The notes beneath the pieces were generated by a model that did no database searches, had not been told where the DNA came from, and saw only the letters and a program-made list of their open reading frames with translations. Below are positions 10,032 to 18,474 of a DNA stretch of 64,000 nucleotides, in pieces (position 1 is the stretch's first letter; each line of letters opens with the position of its first letter). The position numbers and the translations under genes are program-made. The stretch spans positions 1,153,501 through 1,217,500 of the forward strand of contig NZ_CP033611.1 in the NCBI RefSeq assembly GCF_003932735.1, read 5' to 3'. This DNA is from Rickettsiales endosymbiont of Stachyamoeba lipophora. GTDB lineage: Bacteria > Pseudomonadota > Alphaproteobacteria > Rickettsiales > 33-17.

Positions 10032-10042
10032 GGACAGGCATT

Positions 10043-10504
10043 ATGTCATCTAAAACAGAAAATAAAAGCGAACAAAATAACGCTAATCTTGAAGCTGATG
10101 CTCCAAAGCTTGATAAAGCTGGACGTGCATATGCAACTGGCCGTCGTAAAAATTCAATTTGCAGACTATGGTTAAAAAGAGGAAAGGGCGAGTTTACTAT
10201 TAATGGCAAACCTTTAAGAGAATATGTTAAAAGGCAAGTTCTTGAGATTGATGCATTAAAGCCTTTTGTTCTTACTAATACTATGGGTGGATTTGATGTA
10301 ATGTGTACAGTAGTAGGTGGAGGTCTTTCAGGCCAAGCTGGTGCAATTAGACACGCATTAAGTAGAGCATTATGTAATTTTGATCCTGCTAATAGAACGG
10401 TGCTTAAAAGAGAAGGATTGCTTACTCGTGATTCACGTGCAGTTGAACGTAAGAAGATGGGTAAGAAGAAAGCAAGAAAAAGCTTCCAATTCTCCAAACG
10501 TTAA
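10043..10504 (+). CDS. rpsI: 30S ribosomal protein S9
   Basis: Small-subunit protein of 153 residues whose C-terminal tail reaches the P-site tRNA. The N-terminal 25 or so residues are an acidic, low-complexity extension. The core begins at [19 protein letters not shown], and the tail ends in [11 protein letters not shown], the diagnostic S9 C-terminus. It is cotranscribed with rplM, and a strong hairpin terminator follows the stop. Confidence 0.97.
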   Translation: MSSKTENKSEQNNANLEADAPKLDKAGRAYATGRRKNSICRLWLKRGKGEFTINGKPLREYVKRQVLEIDALKPFVLTNTMGGFDVMCTVVGGGLSGQAGAIRHALSRALCNFDPANRTVLKREGLLTRDSRAVERKKMGKKKARKSFQFSKR

Positions 10505-10528
10505 GATTGTTTGCAATCATATTATTAT

Positions 10529-10565
10529 TAAAAAACCTGGGATTAAAATCTCAGGTTTTTTATTT
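10529..10565 (+). terminator. Rho-independent terminator after rpsI
   Basis: AAAAACCTGGGATT pairs with AATCTCAGGTTTTT (one G-U pair) around a short AA-rich loop and runs into a T-rich stretch. It lies about 25 bp downstream of the rpsI stop and ends the rplM-rpsI unit. Confidence 0.85.
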
Positions 10566-11394
10566 TTAATAATATCATTAAAAATTTTAATCTAATTAGA
10601 TTAAAATATGGTAATCATATTTCTTACGTTATGAGTTATAAGAATAGAAGTAATTTTAGCTTGGCCCTTCCTTATTTAAGTAATAATGCTGTTTTGAATT
10701 TCAGCTGTGAGTAGAAAACACTGTTAAAATATAATGGATTTAATCGGTTACTTTTTGATTCGGATTCGTTTATGTAACCTGGCTGTTAGCTTCATGGAAA
10801 GCTATCCTGGAGGCCTGGTTATAAGGACTGCTGGTTGTATGGTTGTTAACTACGGCGCTCGTCTAAAGTTTCTTCTAAAGATATCTGTCAACTTTGTTCT
10901 GCCACAAGAATTTAGCATTATTAGGAAAATTTAAATCGTAGAGTGGAATTGATATAAGTATAAATGTACCAAGTAGAGAAATTCTGCTTAAAGCCCACTT
11001 TTATAATGAAATTCTTCAAGAAGTCTATGAGCGTAGGGTTACGAAGGCACTTATCGTAATATGAAGTTATTTGAGAGTGTTTTAATCGCCATAGATGATA
11101 AATTATTTTCCAATTGCTATTCTATGTTTAAGATTGATCCATATCATGCTCCTTTCTTCTCAATCGGAGTATTGTTATCTTTTGCTTTTTCAGCGGTTGG
11201 CTAAATAAGCATGACTAATAAGAATATACTAAATATTACTATATATTCTATCTACTTTGGTAAATATGCTATCGGAAATTTTGCAGCCATAATCTGCAAT
11301 TGTCTTTTGTTTAACCTTGATAAAATAGCTTAATCTTTGATAAAAATTTTTGATAGTTTGTCTCATCATAATAACGGTGATTAGAGTGGTATTA
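10566..11394. other. Decayed non-coding region upstream of the IS derivative
   Basis: No intact gene is seen in about 830 bp. Short open pieces in shifting plus-strand frames look like relics of coding sequence, for example the ORF at 11061-11204 (47 codons, containing PYHAPFFSIGVLLSFAFSAV, hydrophobic) and a frame before it with KAHFYNEILQEVYERRVTKAL. Together they vaguely resemble a degraded membrane transporter, but I cannot assign a family. Confidence 0.4.
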
Positions 11395-11654
11395 GGTTGT
11401 GTGAAGATTTTTAACGGAGCCAAATAAGAGCAGCAACAAAGTTAAGGAAATCAAGGAAAATAGAGGAGGATTTATCAAATCTGGATCTTATATCGCTTCT
11501 TATGCTTAATATGTTATATATTGTTCTCATTTCTCTATTTCTATGTAATATTTCCTCTTGGTAATTTATTTTGGTTGGGCAACCTCAAATTACCATCTCC
11601 CCTTATTTATTCAACTGCTTGCTGTCATCCATCTATACAAATCTTTACACAACC
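11395..11654. mobile_element. 260-bp internal-deletion derivative of the IS5-type element (MITE-like)
   Basis: It starts with GGTTGTGTGAAGATT and ends with AATCTTTACACAACC (14 of 15 inverted matches). The left 88 bp and right 170 bp are nearly identical to the two ends of the 850-bp element at 14275-15124. The interior 590 bp are missing. The junction falls at CTGGA, which occurs at both deletion edges in the long copy (14361-14365 and 14951-14955), and 850 minus 590 gives exactly 260. It carries no transposase. TA flanks the left end but not the right. Confidence 0.85.
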
Positions 11655-11860
11655 AAATCAACAAAGTTATATAGCTCTTGGTCAATCATATCCTGAGTAT
11701 CAAGATTTTGTTAAATACTATAATGGCATTTATTCAACTTGAGTTAATTATTCATAAAAAGCTATATAGATTTTTGCTAAACAAAAACTATGGAATAGAT
11801 TAAATGTGTTATTTGTATCTAAATATGTTTCGTGTCTATGAGCTATCTTTTTATTCTATA

Positions 11861-12565
11861 TTATATTACGTTGCTTCCTACTTTAGAGTACCCAAGGCTG
11901 GCGCCTTTAAGTAATACCATTAAAGATTTGTATCCTTCTTTGTGTGACCATCCTCTTTCTTTAGCAATATCTAAAGCAGTTTTATTAACTTTATTAGTTA
12001 TAGTCACATCAGGTTTTAATTCTGTAATGATATTTTTTATAGTATCTACAGTAATTTTATTACGTTCAGCATTGCGGATTAAATACATCAACGCCGTATC
12101 GCCATCGTTATTTTGAATATTAATCTTTGCACCATTATCTCTAAGTATTTTAGCTATCTCAATATATCCATAGGTTACAGCTAAAAATAAAGGCGTATTG
12201 CCATTTGCCGCCTCAGCCTTGCTATCTATGTTGGCCTTTAGCTTAATAAGTTGGTTTATTACCTTAGAATTTCCCTTGCGGGCAGCTAAATGCATAGCAT
12301 TTTCGCCACTATCATCTGTCACATTCACTTCAGCGCCCAAATTTTTTAAATCTTCAAGATGCATATCCCAGCCATTGTTGGCAAATATCATAAATAGAGT
12401 TCTACCTTGTATGGGATCAGGAGTATTTACCTCATTTTTAAAAATTTGAAAATCTTGCCAGGCAGCTTGCTCCAACAGGTTATCTAATCTTTCTAGAAAA
12501 TCTTCGTAGCTTTCATATGCATTTTTAGAAGTAATATTCTCTTGATAGTTTGTATTAGATGACAT
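11861..12565 (-). CDS. Ankyrin-repeat protein
   Basis: A 234-residue protein. About four ankyrin repeats occupy residues 50-205, including GENAMHLAARKGNSKVINQL, GNTPLFLAVTYGYIEIAKIL, a DGDTALMYLIRNAE unit and a degenerate KTALDIAKERGW unit. No signal peptide or membrane segment is seen. It lies between the IS derivative and the phosphatase-like gene. Proteins of this kind are frequent type IV or type I effectors in Rickettsiales, but secretion of this one is inference. The target cannot be predicted. Confidence 0.88.
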   Translation of the reverse strand: MSSNTNYQENITSKNAYESYEDFLERLDNLLEQAAWQDFQIFKNEVNTPDPIQGRTLFMIFANNGWDMHLEDLKNLGAEVNVTDDSGENAMHLAARKGNSKVINQLIKLKANIDSKAEAANGNTPLFLAVTYGYIEIAKILRDNGAKINIQNNDGDTALMYLIRNAERNKITVDTIKNIITELKPDVTITNKVNKTALDIAKERGWSHKEGYKSLMVLLKGASLGYSKVGSNVI

Positions 12566-13130
12566 AATATTCTTCCGTAAAATATTTATTTTAATTAAGC
12601 TTGTTTGATTACCTGTATTATAAATTATTACCTTTTAACTTAAAATTCAATTTATAACTTTTAAAAGCACTTTTACTAGAAATAAAATTTTAATTTCACT
12701 TGCCTTTAGAATGGTGGTTCAAGCTATAAAGCAAATTTTCCAAAACCTAATACTCGCTCATAAATAGTATATTACCCATTATTATATCATCTATAGAGGG
12801 TCAAGAAATCATTATATCCATAATCTTTTTGCTTTGAACGCTCAGGAGGAAGCCAATCCACCATACCATTGTGGCCATCTATATAACCATCATGACTAGT
12901 AGTAATATAAAGAATTATTGACACACAAACCATCTGTTAAGTTTTTAACTAACAAAATATCAACCTATAATCAATTTCTTTAATACATTACTAACAATAG
13001 GGCATAAGATACTATATTCTTAACTAAGAACTTATATAACAAGCTTTTAAATTAATGCTGAATTGTCAACTTCCTACATATGTTGTATGCTATAGCACTG
13101 ATCCATATACATAAGTAATAATGCAAATAG
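12566..13130. other. Gap with mainly non-coding AT-rich sequence
   Basis: These 565 bp lie between two minus-strand genes. Apart from the small ORF at 12787-12933, I see no gene, RNA or clear repeat. The 12566-12700 part probably holds the promoter of the ankyrin gene downstream. Confidence 0.5.
12787..12933 (-). CDS. Small ORF or gene relic, unknown
   Basis: Forty-eight codons from ATG 12931-12933 (minus strand) to TGA. The peptide starts MVCVSIILYITT and continues with a polar, aromatic, Gly/Asp-rich stretch (SHDGYIDGHNGMVDWLPPER). That composition looks like true coding sequence rather than random AT-rich DNA. No Shine-Dalgarno is present and a stop lies two codons before the ATG. It is more likely the tail of a decayed gene than a functional small protein. 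No family recognised. Confidence 0.3.
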   Translation of the reverse strand: MVCVSIILYITTSHDGYIDGHNGMVDWLPPERSKQKDYGYNDFLTLYR

Positions 13131-14153
13131 CTACTTTTGAATTTGGTGATATTGCTGTTTAGCATATTCATAAAACTCTTGTACCTGCTTAAAGTGCAAT
13201 TCTCCTGCTCCAGTCATAACATCTTCAGAAAGTTTATAGATATATTTAGTTAAGTCTAAGGATAGTTCTTTTTTTTCTTGTAATATTTTTTCTGCAAAAC
13301 TATTAGCTGGAGTAGATGAAAGGTTATAAAATTCTTGTATATCCTTATAAACTTCCATTAATATAGCCAAAGTTGAAGAACGACCAAATCCATATTTACA
13401 ATTTACGCAAATTCTTCTTAAGGACTGATCTAAAATATTTAATTCTTCGATTGATTTTTGAGTGAATTTTACTAATTCATATAAAGACTGAACATCCGAA
13501 CCACCTCTATCTATCCATTCCTCAAAAATAATATGCTTTATTTGTTCTGTCTTGCTGTTACCCTGTTTCACTTCTAAGGTTTTTACTTTGCCCTTGAGCT
13601 TACCTAATGGAAGGATTTGTTCTTCAATGCAAGTTATTACTGTATCAGCAAAGTTAGTATGCTCTCCCTTAGTAATATAGTGTAGATCAACTGGAAAATT
13701 CTTACGATAACTTATGTCATCTGTTTGAGGTTTAGCTACACTTACTAAAATTTTTGAGTTGGTTTGTAATACCATACGGTAATATTCTTCAATACTATAA
13801 GGAGCTTCGCACACTACATAGTCTTGAGCCTCAAACTGACATAAATTAGCACCTAAAACTTTGCCCTTATTAGTCCCAGCTTCAAGTTTAATTACAGTTT
13901 CAGGATTCATTCTTTCAAAGCCATATAACTCCCTTTTATCGTCTAACCCATCATTAACTCTCCCTCTTCCTTCATTATTTTTACCATTATGCTCGATAAT
14001 ATTCTTTATTCTTGAACCCTGATGAACCGCATAGGCTTTCAAATTCTTATTTTTCTTCCAATGCTCAAGCATTTCCAAATAAAGTTTTGAATTTTGGTAT
14101 TGAATTACATATTCTGTATAATCAAAAATTGGAGTGGAAATTGTATTGCTCAT
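13131..14153 (-). CDS. Protein with classical tyrosine-phosphatase features, candidate effector
   Basis: A 340-residue protein whose layout follows eukaryotic-type PTP domains. Residues 110-140 (DYVVCEAPYSIEEYYRMVLQ) parallel the family's QGP...FWRMVW region. W213-I-D215 stands where the WPD loop with its general acid is expected. The signature loop is V-N-C252-K-Y-G-F-G-R258-S, a C-x5-R motif with Asn instead of the usual His before Cys. HFKQVQEFYEYAKQ (320-333) resembles the Q-loop helix. No signal peptide is seen. It is flanked by ankyrin genes and an IS. Phosphatase activity and secretion are inference; it may also be a phosphotyrosine-binding pseudophosphatase. Confidence 0.6.
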   Translation of the reverse strand: MSNTISTPIFDYTEYVIQYQNSKLYLEMLEHWKKNKNLKAYAVHQGSRIKNIIEHNGKNNEGRGRVNDGLDDKRELYGFERMNPETVIKLEAGTNKGKVLGANLCQFEAQDYVVCEAPYSIEEYYRMVLQTNSKILVSVAKPQTDDISYRKNFPVDLHYITKGEHTNFADTVITCIEEQILPLGKLKGKVKTLEVKQGNSKTEQIKHIIFEEWIDRGGSDVQSLYELVKFTQKSIEELNILDQSLRRICVNCKYGFGRSSTLAILMEVYKDIQEFYNLSSTPANSFAEKILQEKKELSLDLTKYIYKLSEDVMTGAGELHFKQVQEFYEYAKQQYHQIQK

Positions 14154-14274
14154 AAATCAATCCTTTAAATAAAAGTTAATTTAATTATTTTTAATTAAAT
14201 TAATAATACTAACATCTAACAAAAGTCAAGAGTGTGCTTGTAATTCGATACCAGATAATACTAATTAGGCTCTA

Positions 14275-15124
14275 GGTTGTGTGAAGATTTCTAACGGAGC
14301 CAAATAAGAGCAGCGACAAAGTTAAGGAAATCAAGGAAAATAGAGGCAGATTTATCAAATCTGGAGAAGATTCTACGAAAATGCTTAATCTTGCTGAAGA
14401 AGCACTCAATTAGGTGGCGCTCCTTGTAATATGTAGATCAATGTTACGCAGGCTTTTACGGTTTTGCTTGGATGGTATTACTGTTTGGCATTGCTTACTT
14501 TGTAAGGATTCAATTAAATGATTAGCATCATATCCTTTGTCTGCAATTAGCACAGTATTAGCTATGTTATCAGTTAGATTTTCAGCCTGGGTAATATCAT
14601 TTCTTTGACCTGGAGATAGAATGAATTTCAAAGGATTGCCTAAGGCATCCACCAGAGCATGAATCTTAGTAGTAAACCCTCCTTTACTCCGGACCTAATG
14701 CTTCTTGTTCCTGGCTCCCTTTATAATAACCGGGAACTACAGGCATGGAGTCCTAACTATAGTTGAGCCAATCATCATTGCTTCTAAGCCTGGAATCATC
14801 TGTGGGGCTTTGAATAATTCTGACCACCCTTGGAAACGTGCATGTATTGCTCGCCATGATCCATAATGATTTGGTAATAATCTCCATTGGCAGCCACTCC
14901 TGGCTATATACCATATAGCTTCTATAAAATTCCTAAGCTTGCTCTTGTTCCTGGATCTTATATCGCTTCTTATGCTTAATATGTTATATATTGTTCCCAT
15001 TTCTCTATTTCTATGTAATATTTCCTCTTGGTAATTTGTTTTGGTTGGGCAACCTCAAATTACCATCTCCCCTTATTTATTCAACTACTTGCTGCCATAC
15101 ATCTATACAAATCTTCACACAACC
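14275..15124 (-). mobile_element. Full-length but dead IS5-family (IS427-like) insertion sequence
   Basis: This 850-bp element is bounded by perfect 15-bp inverted repeats, GGTTGTGTGAAGATT and its complement. TA lies outside each end, and the inverted symmetry even extends to GCTCTA/TAGAGC. Either TA is the target duplication or the site was palindromic. It holds a single minus-strand transposase gene broken by mutations. The two-block transposase, size and end sequence fit the IS5 family, IS427-like group. It shares both ends with the 260-bp derivative at 11395-11654. Confidence 0.88.
14291..15000 (-). pseudogene. IS5-family transposase pseudogene
   Basis: The N-terminal piece (14737-15000) carries the DUF4096 block (AIWYIARSGCQWRLLPNHYG). 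The catalytic part (14410-14652) includes GNPLKFILSPGQ and LIADKGYD with the second Asp. A third frame down to 14291 reads YKERHLIECFFSKIKHFRRI. At least two frame breaks separate the pieces, one consistent with a missing base near 14430 and one or more lesions with an in-frame stop between 14653 and 14736. The expected MIDST motif reads MIGST, so the first catalytic Asp is lost. It cannot make active transposase. Confidence 0.88.
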
Positions 15125-15208
15125 TAGAGCGATCTGAGGAATAAAAATTATTTTTAGTGCAATATTAAAATCTTTTAATTTTATTAAATAGAGAAAATGA
15201 TCATTAGC

Positions 15209-15238
15209 AACCATCACCTAGTTGCCCGGGTGATGGTT
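15209..15238 (-). terminator. Hairpin 3' of the ankyrin-like gene
   Basis: AACCATCACC and GGTGATGGTT form a perfect 10-bp stem around a 10-base loop, 20 bp beyond the end of the minus-strand gene at 15258. Only a modest T-rich stretch follows on the minus strand. A terminator is the simplest reading. Confidence 0.6.
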
Positions 15239-15257
15239 ATATTAAAGAGAAAGTTAT

Positions 15258-16070
15258 TTAAATGGTTTGTGCTGTGGTTTGCACATTATTCCTTCTTTCA
15301 AATTCTTTGTTAATAATCGCTGAATAGCTTATAGGTGTTGTTTTTGGAGTAGTAATAGTAGGCTTAATAGGATCTTGAATGTTAACAACTTGAGAGTTAT
15401 TATGTGGTTCTTTCTTATAGCTAAGCATTAAATCTTGAATTTTGGTTAAGCAAGATCTTTCTTTTTCTGTCAGCTTAGGATCTTGTAATGTATTATTAAT
15501 ATACTGCTGGATAGTCTTTTGTTCAATTCGTACTAATGATGGATTAAACCCTGCTTCAATAAGTTCTACAACTTTCGTATCATTAAAACTTTTAATAGCT
15601 TGAGCAAAAGGTGTGCTTATAGTTCTGTAAAGTAGTTCTTTAATACTATTAAGGCTTGTTGCTTGCTCAGTTAAGATATTAGAAGATTTTAATTTTTCTT
15701 GTATTGAGTTCAGTAAATTTTGAGGTTCTTGTGGATTGCTATTAAAGTGTAATCCTAAATTAATTAGTTTTTCAATGCTTTCATAATCGTAAGTATCTAT
15801 AGCTTCTTTTACTGTTGGCAAGTTATGTTTTTTTCTAATAGCCTCAACGATAATATCCATGGTGTGTTGATAATTCATACGTTGCTCAGCTGAAAGATCT
15901 TTTTTTATTGCATCTAAGGCTATAATAACAGCATTTTTACCATTATTTTCTGCTTCTGGGTTTGCTCCTTTGTTTAAGTAATAAGTGACATCGTGGTAAG
16001 CTCCCCATTCTGCTGCTCTTAATAAACATTTGTCATTACTTGAAAGCATATTGGAAATTGTGTAAAACAT
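15258..16070 (-). CDS. Ankyrin-like repeat protein
   Basis: A 270-residue protein. Residues 10-60 read as ankyrin-type helices (CLLRAAEWGAYHDVTYYLNK, GANPEAENNGKNAVIIALD). Two weaker units with the phrases ESIEKLINLGLHFN and TKVVELIEAGFNP follow near 110 and 170. The C-terminal 60 residues are polar and Thr/Pro-rich. It lies between the IS and ubiG, with its own hairpin downstream. Secretion or a host target cannot be seen from sequence. Confidence 0.7.
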   Translation of the reverse strand: MFYTISNMLSSNDKCLLRAAEWGAYHDVTYYLNKGANPEAENNGKNAVIIALDAIKKDLSAEQRMNYQHTMDIIVEAIRKKHNLPTVKEAIDTYDYESIEKLINLGLHFNSNPQEPQNLLNSIQEKLKSSNILTEQATSLNSIKELLYRTISTPFAQAIKSFNDTKVVELIEAGFNPSLVRIEQKTIQQYINNTLQDPKLTEKERSCLTKIQDLMLSYKKEPHNNSQVVNIQDPIKPTITTPKTTPISYSAIINKEFERRNNVQTTAQTI

Positions 16071-16261
16071 TAAATCACCTCATTTTTAGGGTTATAATTT
16101 AAAGTTAATTTAAATGGTGAGAGGGTAACAAGGATAATAATAAATTTATTAGTTTTAGAAAAAAATAAAATTTTAAGCTTTGCAAAAAGATCACTATATT
16201 AAAATTATTGATAAAAAATAATTTACAAAGCATTTTGGAAAAATTAAAAAACAAAAACTTT

Positions 16262-16999
16262 TTATTTTTTCTTAATGCTAATAAAGTAATTTATATCAAA
16301 ATTGTTAGTTATTTTCCAACCTGAATTTAGAGGATTAAAGCTAAGGCCCGAGATGTCTAATAGCTGGGCATTATAAGATTTAAATTGATTAACTATTTCT
16401 GAAGGTTTTAGAAATTTATCCCATGAATGAGTGCCAATAGGTAACCACCTTAAAATATATTCAGCACCAATTATGGCTGAAAGGTAAGATTTAATAGTAC
16501 GATTAATAGTACTTAAAATAATTAAGCCCTGAGGTTTGCAGAGGGAGTATATGTCATTAATAAATTCTTCTAGATTATCTACATGCTCAATGACTTCTAA
16601 GGCTAACACTACATCATATTGCGTATTATTAGTAATAAGTTCCGCAAGAGGAGAGTTGGTATAGTTAATATTTAACCCCATTTGGCTGGCATGAAACTTA
16701 GCAGTACCAATATTTTTTTCACTTGCGTCAACACCAGTGACATTACCTCCAAGCCTACAGAGGGGCTCACTGACTAAACCACCACCGCAGCCTATATCAA
16801 TAATATCTAAATTATTTAAAGGTTTATTAGTGGTAAGGTCGCGAGTATAATGCCTGCAAATATGCTCTTTAAGGTAACTAATGCGGGTAGGATTAATAAT
16901 ATGTAAGGGCTTAAAGGGTCCATTAGCATCCCACCATTGATCACTAAGGCTTGCAAATTTTTCTACTTCTGTGGAGGTAATATTGTGTTTGTTTGCCAT
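16262..16999 (-). CDS. ubiG: Ubiquinone biosynthesis O-methyltransferase UbiG
   Basis: SAM-dependent enzyme for both O-methylations of ubiquinone biosynthesis. The 245 residues begin with the family's EVEKFASLSDQWWDANGPFK. SAM motif I is DIGCGGGLVSEPLCRLG (from about residue 66), then VDASEKN, and VVLALEVIEHV as motif II. The lysine-rich end is normal. The product serves the same respiratory chain as the nuo genes. It is divergent from lysC, and the IS-end relic lies in the shared upstream region. Confidence 0.95.
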   Translation of the reverse strand: MANKHNITSTEVEKFASLSDQWWDANGPFKPLHIINPTRISYLKEHICRHYTRDLTTNKPLNNLDIIDIGCGGGLVSEPLCRLGGNVTGVDASEKNIGTAKFHASQMGLNINYTNSPLAELITNNTQYDVVLALEVIEHVDNLEEFINDIYSLCKPQGLIILSTINRTIKSYLSAIIGAEYILRWLPIGTHSWDKFLKPSEIVNQFKSYNAQLLDISGLSFNPLNSGWKITNNFDINYFISIKKK

Positions 17000-17073
17000 A
17001 AATATATAGTAATGCTTGTAATCTGATTAAACTATGAGGTTGGAAATATGGCGTGAAATGCTTTTGAGCCAGA

Positions 17074-17088
17074 AATATTCACACAACC
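17074..17088. repeat. Solo IS-end relic
   Basis: AATATTCACACAACC followed by TA matches the right terminal repeat of the IS at 14275-15124 at 14 of 15 positions. No IS interior is found on its left, where ubiG lies within 75 bp. It is probably the footprint of a third copy lost by deletion or excision. Confidence 0.6.
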
Positions 17089-17184
17089 TAGCGTAATTAT
17101 AATTATTATAGATAATAATGCCAACAAAATGTAGATTTTTTATATTATTGCTCTAAAATTCCCCAAAATGCTAATTTGAATTAA

Positions 17185-18384
17185 ATGTTAAAAGTTTTAA
17201 AGTTTGGTGGCACATCAGTAGGTTCGGTTGAACGATTACATGAAACTGCAAAAATTATTAATTCTCATGTTAAGAGAGGGGAAAAGCTAATAGTAGTAGT
17301 TTCTGCAATGGCAGGAGTTACTGATAAGCTAGTTGCTCTTTGTAAACAGGTTAAGCCGCTTATTAGTGGGCCATCACTTGCTGAATATGATACAGTGCTC
17401 GCCACAGGGGAACAGGTCAGTAGCGGGTTGCTTGCAATAGCGCTGCATGAGATGGGCTTGCAAGCGAGATCATGGCAGGGCTGGCAATTACCTATTGTAA
17501 CTAATAAAATTCATAGTAGAGCTGAGATAAAAGAGATAGAAACTAAAAGCTTTGTAGATTCAGTATTATCTGGTGAGATAGCGATTCTTACCGGCTTTCA
17601 AGGGATCACTTCAGATCATCGTGTTGCTACTTTAGGAAGAGGCGGCTCTGATACTACTGCTGTCGCCATTGCTTCATATGTTAAAGCAAGTATTTGTGAA
17701 ATTTACACTGATGTGGATGGAGTATTTACTGCTGATCCGCGTATCGTAACCGATGCTAAAAAAATACCAATTATCTCTTATGAAGAAATGCTGGAGCTAG
17801 CTTCTATGGGTTCTAAGGTAATGCATAACCGAGCGGTAGAAGCAGGACTTAGGGCCAACATAGATATCCGTGTAATTTCGAGCTTCATTGAGAATCCAAC
17901 CGGTACTTTGATTACTTCAGCAAATAAACTTAAGGAATTAAAAATGGAAGATTGTAAAGTATCAGGAGTGGCGCTTTGTAATAAAGAGTCACGGCTGGCA
18001 ATTACTAACATTGATGTAAAGCAAGTTTTATCTTTTGTTAAAGAATTGGCTAAGTTAGATATTAAAATGGATATGATTGAACATTATGCAAATAATTTTA
18101 AATTTAACATTCATAATGATGACTTAGATATTGTAACTAACTTGCTTATGCAGCAGCAAATAAATTATGAAATGCAAAATAATATTACTAAGATATCAAT
18201 AGTAGGAATTGGCATTCAAAGTGATACGAGTATTATCGGTAATATTTATGAAGCACTAACTGAGAAAGCTATTATGATGCTAGGCCTTGCGAGTAGTGAA
18301 ACTAAAATTAGCTTATTAGTAGATAAGGATTATGCAGAACTTGCCTTGAGGACTCTTCACCATACATTAGTTGAAGGGCAATAA
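17185..18384 (+). CDS. lysC: Aspartate kinase
   Basis: Phosphorylates aspartate, the first step toward lysine and diaminopimelate, threonine and methionine. The 399-residue protein opens with VLKFGGTSVGS and has the catalytic TLGRGGSDTTAVAIA and the YTDVDGVFTADPRIV segment. Two ACT-type regulatory domains make up residues about 260-399, so lysine/threonine feedback is expected. Together with dapD and dapE downstream it points to DAP synthesis for peptidoglycan. The second ACT domain is diverged but not truncated. Confidence 0.95.
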   Translation: MLKVLKFGGTSVGSVERLHETAKIINSHVKRGEKLIVVVSAMAGVTDKLVALCKQVKPLISGPSLAEYDTVLATGEQVSSGLLAIALHEMGLQARSWQGWQLPIVTNKIHSRAEIKEIETKSFVDSVLSGEIAILTGFQGITSDHRVATLGRGGSDTTAVAIASYVKASICEIYTDVDGVFTADPRIVTDAKKIPIISYEEMLELASMGSKVMHNRAVEAGLRANIDIRVISSFIENPTGTLITSANKLKELKMEDCKVSGVALCNKESRLAITNIDVKQVLSFVKELAKLDIKMDMIEHYANNFKFNIHNDDLDIVTNLLMQQQINYEMQNNITKISIVGIGIQSDTSIIGNIYEALTEKAIMMLGLASSETKISLLVDKDYAELALRTLHHTLVEGQ

Positions 18385-18474
18385 TTAAAAACAATGTATT
18401 TAATTATTGATTGGTATATAAATTACTTTAGTAAAAATATTATGAAATTACAATAATAACAATAGGTCATTATC

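Noticed and set aside
10012-10497. Long minus-strand ORF opposite rpsI
   Set aside because: It is the shadow of rpsI, with no own start signal or family.
10566-11394. Intact transporter gene
   Set aside because: The hydrophobic pieces are in different frames with many stops; no continuous ORF can be supported.
11521-11742. Plus-strand 73-codon ORF over the IS derivative
   Set aside because: It lies across the right part of the 260-bp element, opposite to the transposase strand, and shows no protein features.
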